Source: Pectobacterium punjabense (lineage in GTDB: Bacteria; Pseudomonadota; Gammaproteobacteria; Enterobacterales; Enterobacteriaceae). From it: a DNA stretch of 64,000 bases. The DNA is taken from the NCBI RefSeq assembly GCF_012427845.1, contig NZ_CP038498.1:744001-808000 (forward strand). Direction: 5' to 3'. Position 1 is the stretch's first letter. Each line of letters begins with the position of its first letter. The notes under the pieces were generated by a model that saw nothing but the letters and a program-made list of their open reading frames with translations, made no database searches and had not been told where the DNA came from. This document shows, in pieces, positions 31,049 through 41,249 of the stretch. The translations under genes and the position numbers were made by a program.

Positions 31049-33544
31049 TTAGAACTTCCACTTCGCGGTTAGCATGAAATTACGTGGGTCACCGTAATAG
31101 TTATTGCCGCTGAGATGGCGGTTATTCAGGTTCAAGTAGTAGGTTTTATCCGTCAGGTTATTGCCTACCAGATTGAAGCTCAGGTTTTTGCTGTACTGAT
31201 AGCGGACATTGGCGTTAAACAATGTATAGCCGCCTTGATGCAGGCCATAAACCCGGTTAGGGTAAGTTTGCGTCTCGGTCTGCGCCGTCATACCCGCGCC
31301 AATCGTCCATTGATTCAACTCACCCGGCAGATTGTATGAGGTGTACAGCTTGAACATATGCTTCGGCGTGCGCGGGCTGAACTGTGCGGCCTTTTCGTTC
31401 GCGCTTCCTTCAAGAATTTTACTGTTAATCAGGGTATAACCCGTCTGAATCTGCCAGCCTTCAGCCAGTTTCCCTGTGACATCTAGCTCTACCCCCTGGC
31501 TTTGTACCTTGCCTTCTGGCTGGGAGCAACTGGTGCCGATCAGACAAACCGAGCTATTCGCGACGGCCATTGCCCGATTTTCCTGAATGATGCGGAACAG
31601 CGCCAGCGAGGTGTTCAGATCGCCATCAAAGAACTCGCCCTTCACGCCGGTTTCGTAGTTGGTGCCGGTAATGGCGGGCAACAACTTACCGCTGCTGTCC
31701 TTCTCGCTCTGCGGCTTGTAAATCTCGGCGTAGCTCAGGTACCAGGTATAGTTATCGGCAAAGTCCCACAGCAGGCCACCGTAAGGTACAAACTCATTAC
31801 TGGCATGCAGGGTGCTGAGCGAAGACGTATTACGAATCTGATTCGTGAAGTATTCGTCATAGCTGTAGGCGCTGTAGCGACCGCCCAGAATCAACTTCCA
31901 GTCGTCTGCCAGTTCAAAACGGGCGGTAGCGAAAGCACCGCGCTGATACAAATTAAAACGGTCGTTATAATGGTTGTTGTAGAGACTCGTATTTGACCAG
32001 TCTGGCTCTGCCAGCGAATTCGGCTGCCAGTTGAAAATATTTACCGCATCCTTGTTGTCGATGCGAATGTGGTTGTTATCAAAATTTTCTTTCTGATAAT
32101 CACCACCTACCACCAATTCGTGGCTGCGACCCAGCAGCTCGAACGGACCGCTCAGGCTCAAGTTGTAGCCCCACTGTTCGGCTTTATTGTCGTAGCGCAG
32201 ATTATTGTTTAGCGACGAACTCCCCGTTGCCGGATTGACGCCGCTTGTGCCGTTCATGATACCGATATAACTGCTCGCCGCGCGGGAGTGGATATAGTTC
32301 AGCGCGGTTTTTAGCGTCCAGTCATTGTCGAACTGGTGTTCCAGTTCGACGAATGGGTTAATTTTTTCAAATTCGATGCGGTTCCAGCTTGCGCCCAGAT
32401 AGGTCGATCGAGGCAGGTTCAGGCTGCTTTTATTGGTGGCAAACGGGACGCCATACACATCCGGCACGCCTCGGGTTTTTTGCCAGTTGATGCCGCCGGT
32501 GACGGTGGTGGAGGGTGTCAGATCGTAGGCCAGCGTGCCGAACAGCACTTTTCTTTCACTATGCTCGTAATCTTTAACGCTTTGCTTATCCTGATAAACG
32601 CCAACGAGACGGCCGCGTAGGCTGGCATCGTCGTTCAGCGGCCCAGAAACGTCGAGTTCACTGCGATAATTATCCCAACTGCCCGCGCCAACGCTGCCAG
32701 ATGCCTGAAAGTTGTGAGTAGGTTGCTTACGTACCAGATTCACGGTGCCGCCGGGTTCGCCATTTCCCTGTGACAAACCGGATGCGCCGCGCAGGATCTC
32801 GACGCGGTCATAAATTGCCAGATCGGGTGATTCGCTTGAAGACTGAACGGCGCCCATGTTGGATACGCTGTTTTGGCTGGAGAAATTAATGCCGTCTTCT
32901 TTGATATTATCCACCACGAAAGCGCGCGATTCGTATTTCACCTGATAGCTGTTCTGATTGACCACGTTGATGCCGGTGGTTTGTTTCATCGCTTCATCCA
33001 GTGATGTCATATTCTGATCGTCCATGCGCTGGCGTGTGACGACGCTCACTGACTGCGGCGTTTCTCGCGGCGACAAAGCTAACTGTGTCGCGGTGTTCAT
33101 GCTGCGCGTGGTGTAGGACTGTGTCCCTTCGGTCACGCCGTTGCGGTTGACGCCCGCCACGATCAGCATTTCATCTCCTTGCGGTATTCTCTGTAAACGC
33201 CAGACGCCGTTAGGCTGCGGCATCACCTGAAGCCCGCTTCCTGCCAGCAGCGTCGCGAATCCGCCATCCACGCTGTAATTCCCTTGCAGAGAGGGCCCCG
33301 TTTTCCCCGTTGCCAACTGTGCATCGCCGACCAGATAAACGCCCGACTGGGTGGCAAACTGGTTGAGTTGCTGGTTAAGCGGCCCGGCAGAGATGGAATA
33401 GGTTTTGGTTGCCGCCGCGACTGCTGTTTCTGCCGCGGTGGCGGTGGAGTGCACGAACAGCGGTGCGCCGCACAGCAACAGATGAACGGCAATCGCCAGT
33501 TTGGAAGGAGTGCGCTGTGTAGAGAAAAATGGAATCAATGCCAT
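31049..33544 (-). CDS. TonB-dependent siderophore receptor with N-terminal signalling domain
   Basis: 831 residues. A signal peptide (about 1-38, ending STATAAE) is followed by a secretin/TonB short N-terminal (STN) domain (about 45-100) that can signal to a FecR-type partner. A plug (about 150-260, with PRETPQSVSVVTRQRM and EILRGASGLSQGNGEPGGT) and a long beta-barrel end in KWKF with the terminal aromatic residue. The type resembles FpvA/FoxA-like siderophore receptors; the siderophore is not identifiable. With the sigma/FecR pair upstream it should be self-induced by its ligand. Confidence 0.92.
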   Translation of the reverse strand: MALIPFFSTQRTPSKLAIAVHLLLCGAPLFVHSTATAAETAVAAATKTYSISAGPLNQQLNQFATQSGVYLVGDAQLATGKTGPSLQGNYSVDGGFATLLAGSGLQVMPQPNGVWRLQRIPQGDEMLIVAGVNRNGVTEGTQSYTTRSMNTATQLALSPRETPQSVSVVTRQRMDDQNMTSLDEAMKQTTGINVVNQNSYQVKYESRAFVVDNIKEDGINFSSQNSVSNMGAVQSSSESPDLAIYDRVEILRGASGLSQGNGEPGGTVNLVRKQPTHNFQASGSVGAGSWDNYRSELDVSGPLNDDASLRGRLVGVYQDKQSVKDYEHSERKVLFGTLAYDLTPSTTVTGGINWQKTRGVPDVYGVPFATNKSSLNLPRSTYLGASWNRIEFEKINPFVELEHQFDNDWTLKTALNYIHSRAASSYIGIMNGTSGVNPATGSSSLNNNLRYDNKAEQWGYNLSLSGPFELLGRSHELVVGGDYQKENFDNNHIRIDNKDAVNIFNWQPNSLAEPDWSNTSLYNNHYNDRFNLYQRGAFATARFELADDWKLILGGRYSAYSYDEYFTNQIRNTSSLSTLHASNEFVPYGGLLWDFADNYTWYLSYAEIYKPQSEKDSSGKLLPAITGTNYETGVKGEFFDGDLNTSLALFRIIQENRAMAVANSSVCLIGTSCSQPEGKVQSQGVELDVTGKLAEGWQIQTGYTLINSKILEGSANEKAAQFSPRTPKHMFKLYTSYNLPGELNQWTIGAGMTAQTETQTYPNRVYGLHQGGYTLFNANVRYQYSKNLSFNLVGNNLTDKTYYLNLNNRHLSGNNYYGDPRNFMLTAKWKF

Positions 33545-33689
33545 GAAAGTTCGCCTTCTGACCCAGAGTAAAAATTGGTGGTTTTACTGTGAATCGAACG
33601 ACAGTCGAAAAAGGGGAACTCAAAAGAGAAAATTTTTTGTCTTTATTCCAAAAACGGTCTCTAAAAAGGTGACTGGTATAAGAACGATA

Positions 33690-34652
33690 TCAGCGCGGTT
33701 CGACGGTCACCCACCACGGAAAACGCCGATGGATGCGGACGGGAAAGGCCTGCGCCAGCATATTCAGCGCCATGTCAGTATCGATTAAGGGGAAGGTACC
33801 CATCACGCGTAGATCAGCGATAGCGGGTTGGCACGCCAGATAGCCGTGGCGATAGCGTGACAGCTGCGCCACGACCTCACCCAGCGGCATGTTGTCTGCC
33901 TGTAACATGCCGTGTGACCAGTCGGCATCGTTCTGCTGATTGGGCTCGATGTTACCTTGACCGTCGGTGCCAAAACGCAGGTGATAGCCTGCGTTGACCC
34001 GACGTGCGGCGCTCGCGTACTTGGCGCTGACCTCGACCGCGTGTTGGTAAACGGTCAGCGTTGTGACGTCCGGTTCCTGCGCTACGCTAAAACGCGTGCC
34101 CAGCGCCTGCAAGTGCCCTTGTGCGGTGGTGACGAAGAAGGGGCGAGCATCGGCAGCGGTATCAATCAGAATATCGCCCGCCAGCAGCGCGATTTCCCGA
34201 CGCTTATTGCTGTAGCGGATATCAATCGCGCTGGCGGTGTTCAGCCACAGCCGGGTGTTGTCCGGCAAGGTAAGCGATTTGATTTCTCCTACCGCACTGT
34301 GATGATCGGCCGTCATCGCCAGCAGCGAGCCTTTTAACGGTGTATGGTGATACGTCAGCCAGGAAAGTAATGAACCGGTACTGAGCAGTGCGGCGAGTTT
34401 GAGCGCACGACGGCGTGCCATTGATTCCGGCTTATGTAGTAGCGTATTCAATGCGGGCTGCTGACCGTCGCCGCGCAGCGGTTGGAAACGCTGGCTGACG
34501 GTTTGCACATAGTCCCAGGCATGACGATGTTCCTCGCTTTCCTCCATCCAGCGTTGCCAGTGGTGGTCGTGTTCATCGCCAGGTTCTCGATCGCACAGCT
34601 GAGCGTACCATTGCGATGCCTGCTGTAAGGCAATAAAACTGGGTTTATTCAT
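33690..34652 (-). CDS. FecR-type sigma-factor regulator
   Basis: 320 residues from the ATG at 34652, which overlaps the sigma gene stop by 4 bases (ATGA). There is an N-terminal cytoplasmic part with the conserved WxxW-type helix region (QQASQWYAQL; HHWQRWMEESEEHRHAW), one membrane segment near 96-112, and a periplasmic FecR domain with LTLPDNTRLWLNTASAIDI. FecR proteins relay the receptor signal to the sigma factor. A much longer in-frame reading into the sigma gene is rejected. Confidence 0.92.
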   Translation of the reverse strand: MNKPSFIALQQASQWYAQLCDREPGDEHDHHWQRWMEESEEHRHAWDYVQTVSQRFQPLRGDGQQPALNTLLHKPESMARRRALKLAALLSTGSLLSWLTYHHTPLKGSLLAMTADHHSAVGEIKSLTLPDNTRLWLNTASAIDIRYSNKRREIALLAGDILIDTAADARPFFVTTAQGHLQALGTRFSVAQEPDVTTLTVYQHAVEVSAKYASAARRVNAGYHLRFGTDGQGNIEPNQQNDADWSHGMLQADNMPLGEVVAQLSRYRHGYLACQPAIADLRVMGTFPLIDTDMALNMLAQAFPVRIHRRFPWWVTVEPR

Positions 34653-35191
34653 AAGTGAGCGGCCTGAGCGTCCGCATCTATCTCTGCTTCCAGCAACACA
34701 CAGTGCAGCATGGCCTGCGCCATATATTTCTTCACCATGCGTTCGGAAACGCCCAGCGCCTCGGCAATTTCCCGATAGGGTTGCCCTTGAACCTGCGCCA
34801 TGATGAAAGCCGCACGCACCTTCTCTGGCAACGCACGCAGCATGGCATCGACTTGATATAAGGTTTCGAGAATGATGTTGCTGTCTTCCGCCGACAGGGC
34901 AACGGGTTCCGGCTGTTCGGCGAGCGAGATGAGCCACACTCGCTCAATTTCTCGCTTACGCCAGAGATCGATACACATGCCTTGTGCCATCACGCTTAGA
35001 TAAGCTCGTGCGCCAGCGTGGCTGTCGAACTGGCGTGGTTTCAGTAATAGCCGTAAAAACACATCCTGCGCCAGATCGGCAGCATCACACAGATTCCCCA
35101 GTCGTTTACGTAATAGCCCCTGCAACCAGCCGTGGTGCTGACAATAGAGCTGATGCAGATCTGCTGAGGTATCAATATTGGCTGATGACAT
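34649..35191 (-). CDS. FecI-type ECF sigma factor
   Basis: 180 residues with sigma region 2 (LCDAADLAQDVFLRLLL; GARAYLSVMAQGMCIDLWRKREIER) and region 4 (LPEKVRAAFIMAQVQGQPYREIAEALGVSERMVKKYMAQAM, here given as a region only at about 120-160). It is the first gene of the sigma-FecR pair and probably transcribes the receptor gene 3' of fecR. A candidate Fur box lies 55 bases upstream. Confidence 0.93.
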   Translation of the reverse strand: MSSANIDTSADLHQLYCQHHGWLQGLLRKRLGNLCDAADLAQDVFLRLLLKPRQFDSHAGARAYLSVMAQGMCIDLWRKREIERVWLISLAEQPEPVALSAEDSNIILETLYQVDAMLRALPEKVRAAFIMAQVQGQPYREIAEALGVSERMVKKYMAQAMLHCVLLEAEIDADAQAAHL

Positions 35192-35245
35192 GTCAGGTGC
35201 CTGAAACGGATCGATCGGAGGTCAAATTTCAGGCGCATCTTAGTT

Positions 35246-35264
35246 GAGAATGATTTTTATTTCA
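35246..35264. promoter_or_regulatory. Candidate Fur box upstream of the ECF sigma gene
   Basis: GAGAATGATTTTTATTTCA matches roughly 13 of 19 positions of the Fur consensus GATAATGATAATCATTATC, counted by eye. Location upstream of an iron-type sigma gene supports it. Confidence 0.5.
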
Positions 35265-35326
35265 ACGCTAAGGAAAATGTGGATAACGCTACCAAAGGAG
35301 CGAGGTGGGGGGTTAAGGTTGGAATG

Positions 35327-35358
35327 CACCACGCCCGGTAATCGATTCAGGCGTGGTG
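35327..35358. other. Inverted repeat downstream of the discoidin gene
   Basis: A 9-bp perfect stem CACCACGCC / GGCGTGGTG surrounds a loop containing the palindrome AATCGATT. There is no clear T-run on either strand. It may end the minus-strand discoidin gene at 35412. Confidence 0.45.
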
Positions 35359-35411
35359 AGGTTTAACGAAATAGAGATGGGTTGGTCTACGCGCCAGACC
35401 CTTCCAACACG

Positions 35412-35891
35412 TTACTTAATAGCCTGGGCTGGAACCTGCGCAGCGCTGTTAAAGCTGATCTCGTTGATGGCGCTCCACTTGTTCACATCGGTGCCAAACG
35501 TATCCAGCTTGAAGAATTTGGCTTTAACGGCAGGGAACGTGAATTTCTCGCCGTCTTTGGCGTTGTTAGAGGTAACCAGATTGTCAGCCAGTTTTTGCCA
35601 GCTTTTCCCATCAGTAGAGTAGGAAACGGAGAATTTCAGTTTGCGCTCGTCTGCTTTGAAAGGAACCAGCACAAAGTTCTCAACGGATTGTTCTTTATCC
35701 AGTTCTAACTGAACCCAGCTCTCACCATTTGCCGCCCAGCGCGTTTTTACGTCGCCATCGGCAATGTTGGCAGGCTTGTGGCCCTTGTCTGAATCGTAAG
35801 CGGAGGCCGTAACCGCCGTGACTTGTACCGCGTAAGCGGAAAGAGAGAATAAGCCGCACAGGAGCGTCGTAGCCAGAGTGTATTTTTTCAT
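35412..35891 (-). CDS. Secreted discoidin (F5/8 type C)-like protein
   Basis: 159 residues from the ATG at 35891, with GAGG upstream. A clear signal peptide (MKKYTLATTLLCGLFSLSAYA) leads to a single galactose-binding-like (F5/8 C, CBM32-type) domain: NIADGDVKTRWAANGESWVQLEL, then FKADERKLKFSVSYSTDGKSW and a final NEISF. Such domains bind carbohydrates or other ligands. No catalytic domain is attached, so it is a free-standing secreted binding module. Role unknown; host polysaccharide binding is a guess. Confidence 0.8.
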   Translation of the reverse strand: MKKYTLATTLLCGLFSLSAYAVQVTAVTASAYDSDKGHKPANIADGDVKTRWAANGESWVQLELDKEQSVENFVLVPFKADERKLKFSVSYSTDGKSWQKLADNLVTSNNAKDGEKFTFPAVKAKFFKLDTFGTDVNKWSAINEISFNSAAQVPAQAIK

Positions 35892-36067
35892 AGTAGTCCT
35901 CGTAGATAACGGATAAACCATGGCATGCCTGCAAACCAGAAACATGAAATGGAACCTTATTGTGATAAAAAAGAAACAAGGTTTTATTTATGACGATCAC
36001 GTTGCGGGGATTTTTTTGTCGGAAAAAAAACCAGAGCGGGACGGGGTTCACATTATGGCATCCGCCG

Positions 36068-36194
<127 letters not shown>

Positions 36195-36204
36195 GATAAA
36201 GGGG

Positions 36205-36648
36205 TTAACCGAGTGGCAGCGCCATAAGAATGGCATCTTCCCGGCCTTGTGCCGTGGGGTAATAATCGCGGCGCACTGAGACTTCGTTAAAGCCCAGACT
36301 TTCATACAGCGCGATGGCTCGAGTGTTTGATTCGCGCACTTCCAGCCACAGCGTCAGAACGCCACGCCGCTCCATCTCATCGATCAAGTGTTCCAACAAC
36401 TGGCGACCGAAACCCTGACGTTGATGGTCCGGGTGCACGGCGATATTGAACAGTGTCGCTTCATCCAACACGACTTGCGTGATGGCGTAAGCGGCAAGTT
36501 GCCCGTCATGGTTCAGCTTCAGGTTGACATAACGTTCACCCTGATTACTGACAAACGTTTTTTCTGTCCAGGGGAAGGCGTGGCTGGCTTGTTCAATTTT
36601 AAAAGCTTGTGCCAGGTCAGCTGGCGTCAGAGAAGATATCGTGTTCAT
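36205..36648 (-). CDS. rimI: Ribosomal protein S18 alanine N-acetyltransferase RimI
   Basis: 147 residues from the ATG at 36648 (MNTISSLTPADL). The GNAT acetyl-CoA loop is HPDHQRQGFGRQLLEHLI, and the substrate-side motif is LEVRESNTRAIALYESLGF. RimI acetylates the N-terminal alanine of S18. The start lies inside the 3' end of holD (32-base overlap), as in E. coli. Confidence 0.94.
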   Translation of the reverse strand: MNTISSLTPADLAQAFKIEQASHAFPWTEKTFVSNQGERYVNLKLNHDGQLAAYAITQVVLDEATLFNIAVHPDHQRQGFGRQLLEHLIDEMERRGVLTLWLEVRESNTRAIALYESLGFNEVSVRRDYYPTAQGREDAILMALPLG

Positions 36649-37030
36649 GTTCACAGATCTGTTGCCATAACGCCCGTTTGGCGTCGGCATTTTGATGAAG
36701 TTCGGAAAGCAGAGGGCTGGAAAGCTGAACGCCCTGTAGCGCAATGGGGTCCGTTATGCCCAACCGCCAACTGTGGCAGTGTGCGTCGGCGGGCAGCATC
36801 TCGATCTGCTGCGGCGTCAGGCGATAGGCTTGCGCAGGCGTCAACGCCAGACTGTGCAAAACGTCGGCCAGCAGCGGTTCATCATCAGCCAGCGGCTCGG
36901 CGGAGACGATCACCAGACGCACCTGGTCGGGTAGACTGACGGCGATTTCGCCTTGCAGCACTGTCGGGCGACGCAGCGTCCACTGCGTAATCCCCAGTTG
37001 CTGTAGCAGCCTGTCACGTCTTGATTCCAT
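36617..37030 (-). CDS. holD: DNA polymerase III subunit psi
   Basis: 137 residues, the length of E. coli HolD, which bridges the clamp loader to chi and SSB. The N-terminal tail MESRRDRLLQQLGITQWTLR and the internal ADAHCHSWRLG are family hallmarks. It overlaps rimI downstream, and rsmC is divergent upstream, as in E. coli. Confidence 0.93.
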   Translation of the reverse strand: MESRRDRLLQQLGITQWTLRRPTVLQGEIAVSLPDQVRLVIVSAEPLADDEPLLADVLHSLALTPAQAYRLTPQQIEMLPADAHCHSWRLGITDPIALQGVQLSSPLLSELHQNADAKRALWQQICEHEHDIFSDAS

Positions 37031-37189
37031 GCGTTGTCCTGTCTGGCGGGCGAGAAAATAATTCGTGCCTATGCTAGCAAACCCCGTCAGGCTGCGCCAA
37101 TGTCGGCGCGGTTATTTCCTCTCCGCTCTGCAACTTCGGGGACGAAGTGTATATAATCCCCCGTTCAATGATTAAGGAGCCGTAGCCTG

Positions 37190-38233
37190 ATGTCCGCATT
37201 AACCCCCGCCAGTGAAGTTATACTGCGCCATAGTGACGAATTTCTTTCACGCCGCGTTTTGTTTGCCGGTGATTTGCAGGATACCCTGCCCGCGCAATTT
37301 GAGGCGGCGTCGGTGCGTGTCCATTGCAACCAATATCACCACTGGCAGCAGATGACAAAGCCGCTTGGAGAGAATGCGCAATTCGGTCTGGTGGCGGATG
37401 CGGCGCTGGTGGCGGATAGCGACACGCTGATTTATTACTGGCCGAAAAGCAAACAGGAAGCGGAATTCCAACTGCGTAATCTGTTGTCCTTGCTGCCTGT
37501 CGGCGCGGAGATCTTCGTGGTTGGAGAAAACCGCAGCGGCGTACGCAGTGCTGAAACTGTGCTGTCTGACTTTGTTGAACTGGTAAAAATCGACAGCGCG
37601 CGCCGCTGCGGGCTTTACCACGGTCGGATTGATAAGCAGGCCAACTTCACGCTGGATGAGTGGTGGGATGAGTATGTGACGGACGGCGTTACTGTTAAAA
37701 CGCTTCCGGGCGTCTTCAGTCGTGATGACCTGGACCCAGGTAGCCGACTGCTGCTGTCTACGTTTGAACCGCACATGAAAGGTAAAGTGCTGGATATCGC
37801 CTGCGGTGCTGGCGTGTTGGCATCGGTGCTGGCGAAGCAGTCACCGAAAATCCGCCTGACGCTGAGCGATGTCAGCGCTGCGGCGGTGGAGTCCAGTAAG
37901 GCTACGCTGGCAGCGAACGCGCTGGAAGGCAGTGTGATTGCGAGTAATGTCTATTCAGACATCAATGGCCGCTTCGATATGATCGTGTCCAATCCGCCAT
38001 TCCACGACGGCTTACAAACCAGCCTGCAAGCCGCGGAAATGCTGATTCGTGGTGCGGTGACCCATCTACCAATTGGTGGACAACTGCGCATCGTCGCTAA
38101 CGCCTTCCTGCCTTATCCGGCGCTGTTAGATGCTGCATTTGGCAGCCATGAAGTGCTGGCGCAGACCGGGCGCTTCAAGGTGTATCAGGCCACCGTGGGT
38201 CGTCCGCCGCGTACAGGTAAAGGCCGTCGGTAA
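37190..38233 (+). CDS. rsmC: 16S rRNA (guanine-1207-N2) methyltransferase RsmC
   Basis: 347 residues: a non-catalytic N-terminal methyltransferase-like half and a catalytic C-terminal half with [16 protein letters not shown] (SAM site) and the NPPF motif in VSNPPFHDG. It methylates G1207 of 16S rRNA within the 30S subunit. AAGGAG precedes the ATG at 37190. Divergent from holD as in E. coli. Confidence 0.95.
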   Translation: MSALTPASEVILRHSDEFLSRRVLFAGDLQDTLPAQFEAASVRVHCNQYHHWQQMTKPLGENAQFGLVADAALVADSDTLIYYWPKSKQEAEFQLRNLLSLLPVGAEIFVVGENRSGVRSAETVLSDFVELVKIDSARRCGLYHGRIDKQANFTLDEWWDEYVTDGVTVKTLPGVFSRDDLDPGSRLLLSTFEPHMKGKVLDIACGAGVLASVLAKQSPKIRLTLSDVSAAAVESSKATLAANALEGSVIASNVYSDINGRFDMIVSNPPFHDGLQTSLQAAEMLIRGAVTHLPIGGQLRIVANAFLPYPALLDAAFGSHEVLAQTGRFKVYQATVGRPPRTGKGRR

Positions 38234-38237
38234 AAAC

Positions 38238-39230
<993 letters not shown>

Positions 39231-39343
39231 TGTCATCTTCCTCATCTCGTTGGCAGTGAGAGCAGTCTGGTTGTTTATCTGAAAAAGATAAATACCGCTT
39301 TTTATGCAACACTATTCAAAAATAACTAACAATGGTGGCGGTG

Positions 39344-40249
39344 ATGGATCATATTCAAGCGATGCGGGTTTTTGTGCGAATTGTCGAACTGGGCAGTTTC
39401 AGCCGTGCAGCGGAGCGGCTGGCGCTGCCGCGTGCGACGGTGAGCAACACCATTAAACAGCTTGAAGGGCGGCTAGGGGTACGTTTGCTGCAACGCACGA
39501 CGCGTCAGGTGCAGATTACCGATGAAGGACGCGTTTATTATGAACGTTACCTGCAATTGCTCGCGGAAATTGAAGAAATCGACACGCTGTTCACGCAGCA
39601 AAAGCAACTGCCGGTAGGCAAAGTACGGGTGGATATGCCGCATTCGCTGGCGCGAGAAATCGTGGTTCCGGCATTGGGCGAGTTCTATGCGCGCTATCCG
39701 CAGGTGACGCTAATGCTGAGTGCCAATGATGCAGCGATTAACGTACTGCGTGAAGGTGTCGACTGCGTACTGCGTGCCTGGCAAACGGAGGACGAGACGC
39801 TGGCGACCCGCCATTTGCCGTCCATGCCGCAGGTCACCTGTGCGTCGGCCGGCTATCTGGCGCGTTACGGCGTGCCACGCTCGCTTGATGAGCTGTCAGG
39901 GCATCACATGGTGGGCTATTTCTCTCTGCGTACCGAATACCTTTATCCGTTGGAATTCATGTCGGGCGGCGAGCGGATTACGCGTATGCTTCCCGGCACG
40001 TTGCAGATAAACGGTGCTGATGCCTACATTGCAGGCGCACGCGCGGGATTGGGGATTATTCAGGCTCCGCGTCGCGGCTTAAGCTCACTTCTGGAAAGCG
40101 GAGAACTGGTGGAGATCTTGCCGGAGACGCCACCGCCCGCGATGCCGCTTTACGTGATGTATGCGCCTGGCCGCTTTCTTGCGCCACGGATTCGGGTGTT
40201 TATTGAATGGCTTGATGAACTCTTTACGCGCAACGCCGCGGAGAGATGA
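39344..40249 (+). CDS. LysR-family transcriptional regulator
   Basis: 301 residues from the ATG at 39344. An N-terminal winged helix (MRVFVRIVELGSFSRAAERL then LPRATVSNTIKQLE) and a LysR substrate-binding domain (about 95-295). It is divergent from the aldo/keto reductase, with 113 bases between starts, the usual arrangement of a LysR gene with its target. A GTG/ATG 12 bases upstream is an alternative start. Inducer unknown. Confidence 0.9.
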   Translation: MDHIQAMRVFVRIVELGSFSRAAERLALPRATVSNTIKQLEGRLGVRLLQRTTRQVQITDEGRVYYERYLQLLAEIEEIDTLFTQQKQLPVGKVRVDMPHSLAREIVVPALGEFYARYPQVTLMLSANDAAINVLREGVDCVLRAWQTEDETLATRHLPSMPQVTCASAGYLARYGVPRSLDELSGHHMVGYFSLRTEYLYPLEFMSGGERITRMLPGTLQINGADAYIAGARAGLGIIQAPRRGLSSLLESGELVEILPETPPPAMPLYVMYAPGRFLAPRIRVFIEWLDELFTRNAAER

Positions 40250-40290
40250 TGATTTTTACAGCAAACCCCGCATTCCCGAGGAAATAATCA

Positions 40291-40318
40291 TTGACGTGAA
40301 CGCGAAAACCTCTAGAAT
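40291..40318 (+). promoter_or_regulatory. Promoter of the tRNA-Leu(CAG) array
   Basis: TTGACG at 40291-40296, 16-base spacer and TAGAAT at 40313-40318, followed by the GC-rich discriminator TCGCCCCCG typical of stringently controlled tRNA promoters. Confidence 0.75.
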
Positions 40319-40352
40319 TCGCCCCCGTAGTGATATTGCGTAAAGCAGTGTT

Positions 40353-40439
40353 GCGAAGGTGGCGGAATTGGTAGACGCGCTAGCTTCAGGTGTTAGTGTT
40401 CTTACGGACGTGAGGGTTCAAGTCCCTCTCTTCGCACCA
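40353..40439 (+). tRNA. tRNA-Leu(CAG), copy 1
   Basis: 87-base class II tRNA with anticodon CAG, full acceptor pairing GCGAAGG / CTTCGC and encoded CCA. Corresponds to the E. coli leuQPV array, which also lies near rsmC. Confidence 0.97.
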
Positions 40440-40517
40440 ACATCACTACAACGGTTCTGGTTTGTCGAACCGAAGCAGTAAATCAGTATCGCATAGTAAA
40501 AATTGCATGACAGCGTT

Positions 40518-40604
40518 GCGAAGGTGGCGGAATTGGTAGACGCGCTAGCTTCAGGTGTTAGTGTTCTTACGGACGTGAGGGTTCAAGTCCCTCTCTTCGC
40601 ACCA
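40518..40604 (+). tRNA. tRNA-Leu(CAG), copy 2
   Basis: Identical to copy 1 over 87 bases, including the CCA end; separated from it by 78 bases. Confidence 0.97.
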
Positions 40605-40665
40605 TGTCGTGATAAATGTATTACATGAGATAAATTTACTGCATAAAACAAGCAACGTTCTCAGT

Positions 40666-40752
40666 GCGAAGGTGGCGGAATTGGTAGACGCGCTAGCTTC
40701 AGGTGTTAGTGTCCTTACGGACGTGAGGGTTCAAGTCCCTCTCTTCGCACCA
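40666..40752 (+). tRNA. tRNA-Leu(CAG), copy 3
   Basis: Same as copies 1 and 2 except for one substitution in the variable arm (GTCCTTAC instead of GTTCTTAC). Separated from copy 2 by 61 bases. I saw no clear terminator after it. Confidence 0.97.
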
Positions 40753-40852
40753 CCGAACGCCTCTGTATCTTCCTGATGTTCTTCTCTGTTTATCCTCTAT
40801 TATCCCGTTTTTAGCTATAGCGCTTTCTGCGTTTGTTTGTCATTCATGGTTT

Positions 40853-41143
40853 TTATAGCGTCGTTAGATTAAACATAACGGACAGCGCCGCCAAACCGCC
40901 AGCCAGCGCAATGCAGGATGGCAGGAGTAAATAGTGACGCAAACGTTGATGGAACAGCATGACAAGCGTCGCCAACAGGGCGATGGCGATAATCACTTTT
41001 AAGTGTGTCAGGTTCAGATTGAGCAGTGCGAGTAGCGGCATAATGGCACAGGGCAACAGCACGCCCCAGGCGCTAGACAGATGTTTCCCCATACACCAGC
41101 TCACACCCCATAGCCCGCAGGCTGTGATCATTGCTGTTAGCAT
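40853..41143 (-). CDS. DUF1435-type small inner-membrane protein
   Basis: 96 residues from the ATG at 41143, almost entirely hydrophobic, with three or four predicted membrane segments (about 2-18, 26-42, 48-64 and 72-92). The ending LRHYLLLPSCIALAGGLAAL resembles DUF1435 proteins of Salmonella found beside the same tRNA array. No function is known. A TTG start 15 bases upstream is possible. Confidence 0.7.
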   Translation of the reverse strand: MLTAMITACGLWGVSWCMGKHLSSAWGVLLPCAIMPLLALLNLNLTHLKVIIAIALLATLVMLFHQRLRHYLLLPSCIALAGGLAALSVMFNLTTL

Positions 41144-41249
41144 TTTTCCACCCGGCAAAAGTGATAATGATAACTAATATCATATAAGAATTTATATCAA
41201 TTACTAGCTTTTTGACGGGGAGATGGCCGGAATTTTCTACATAACCGCA

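Noticed and set aside
33284..33571. Plus-strand frame opposite the receptor 5' end
   Set aside because: It is the shadow of the receptor signal-peptide and STN region, with no start signals.
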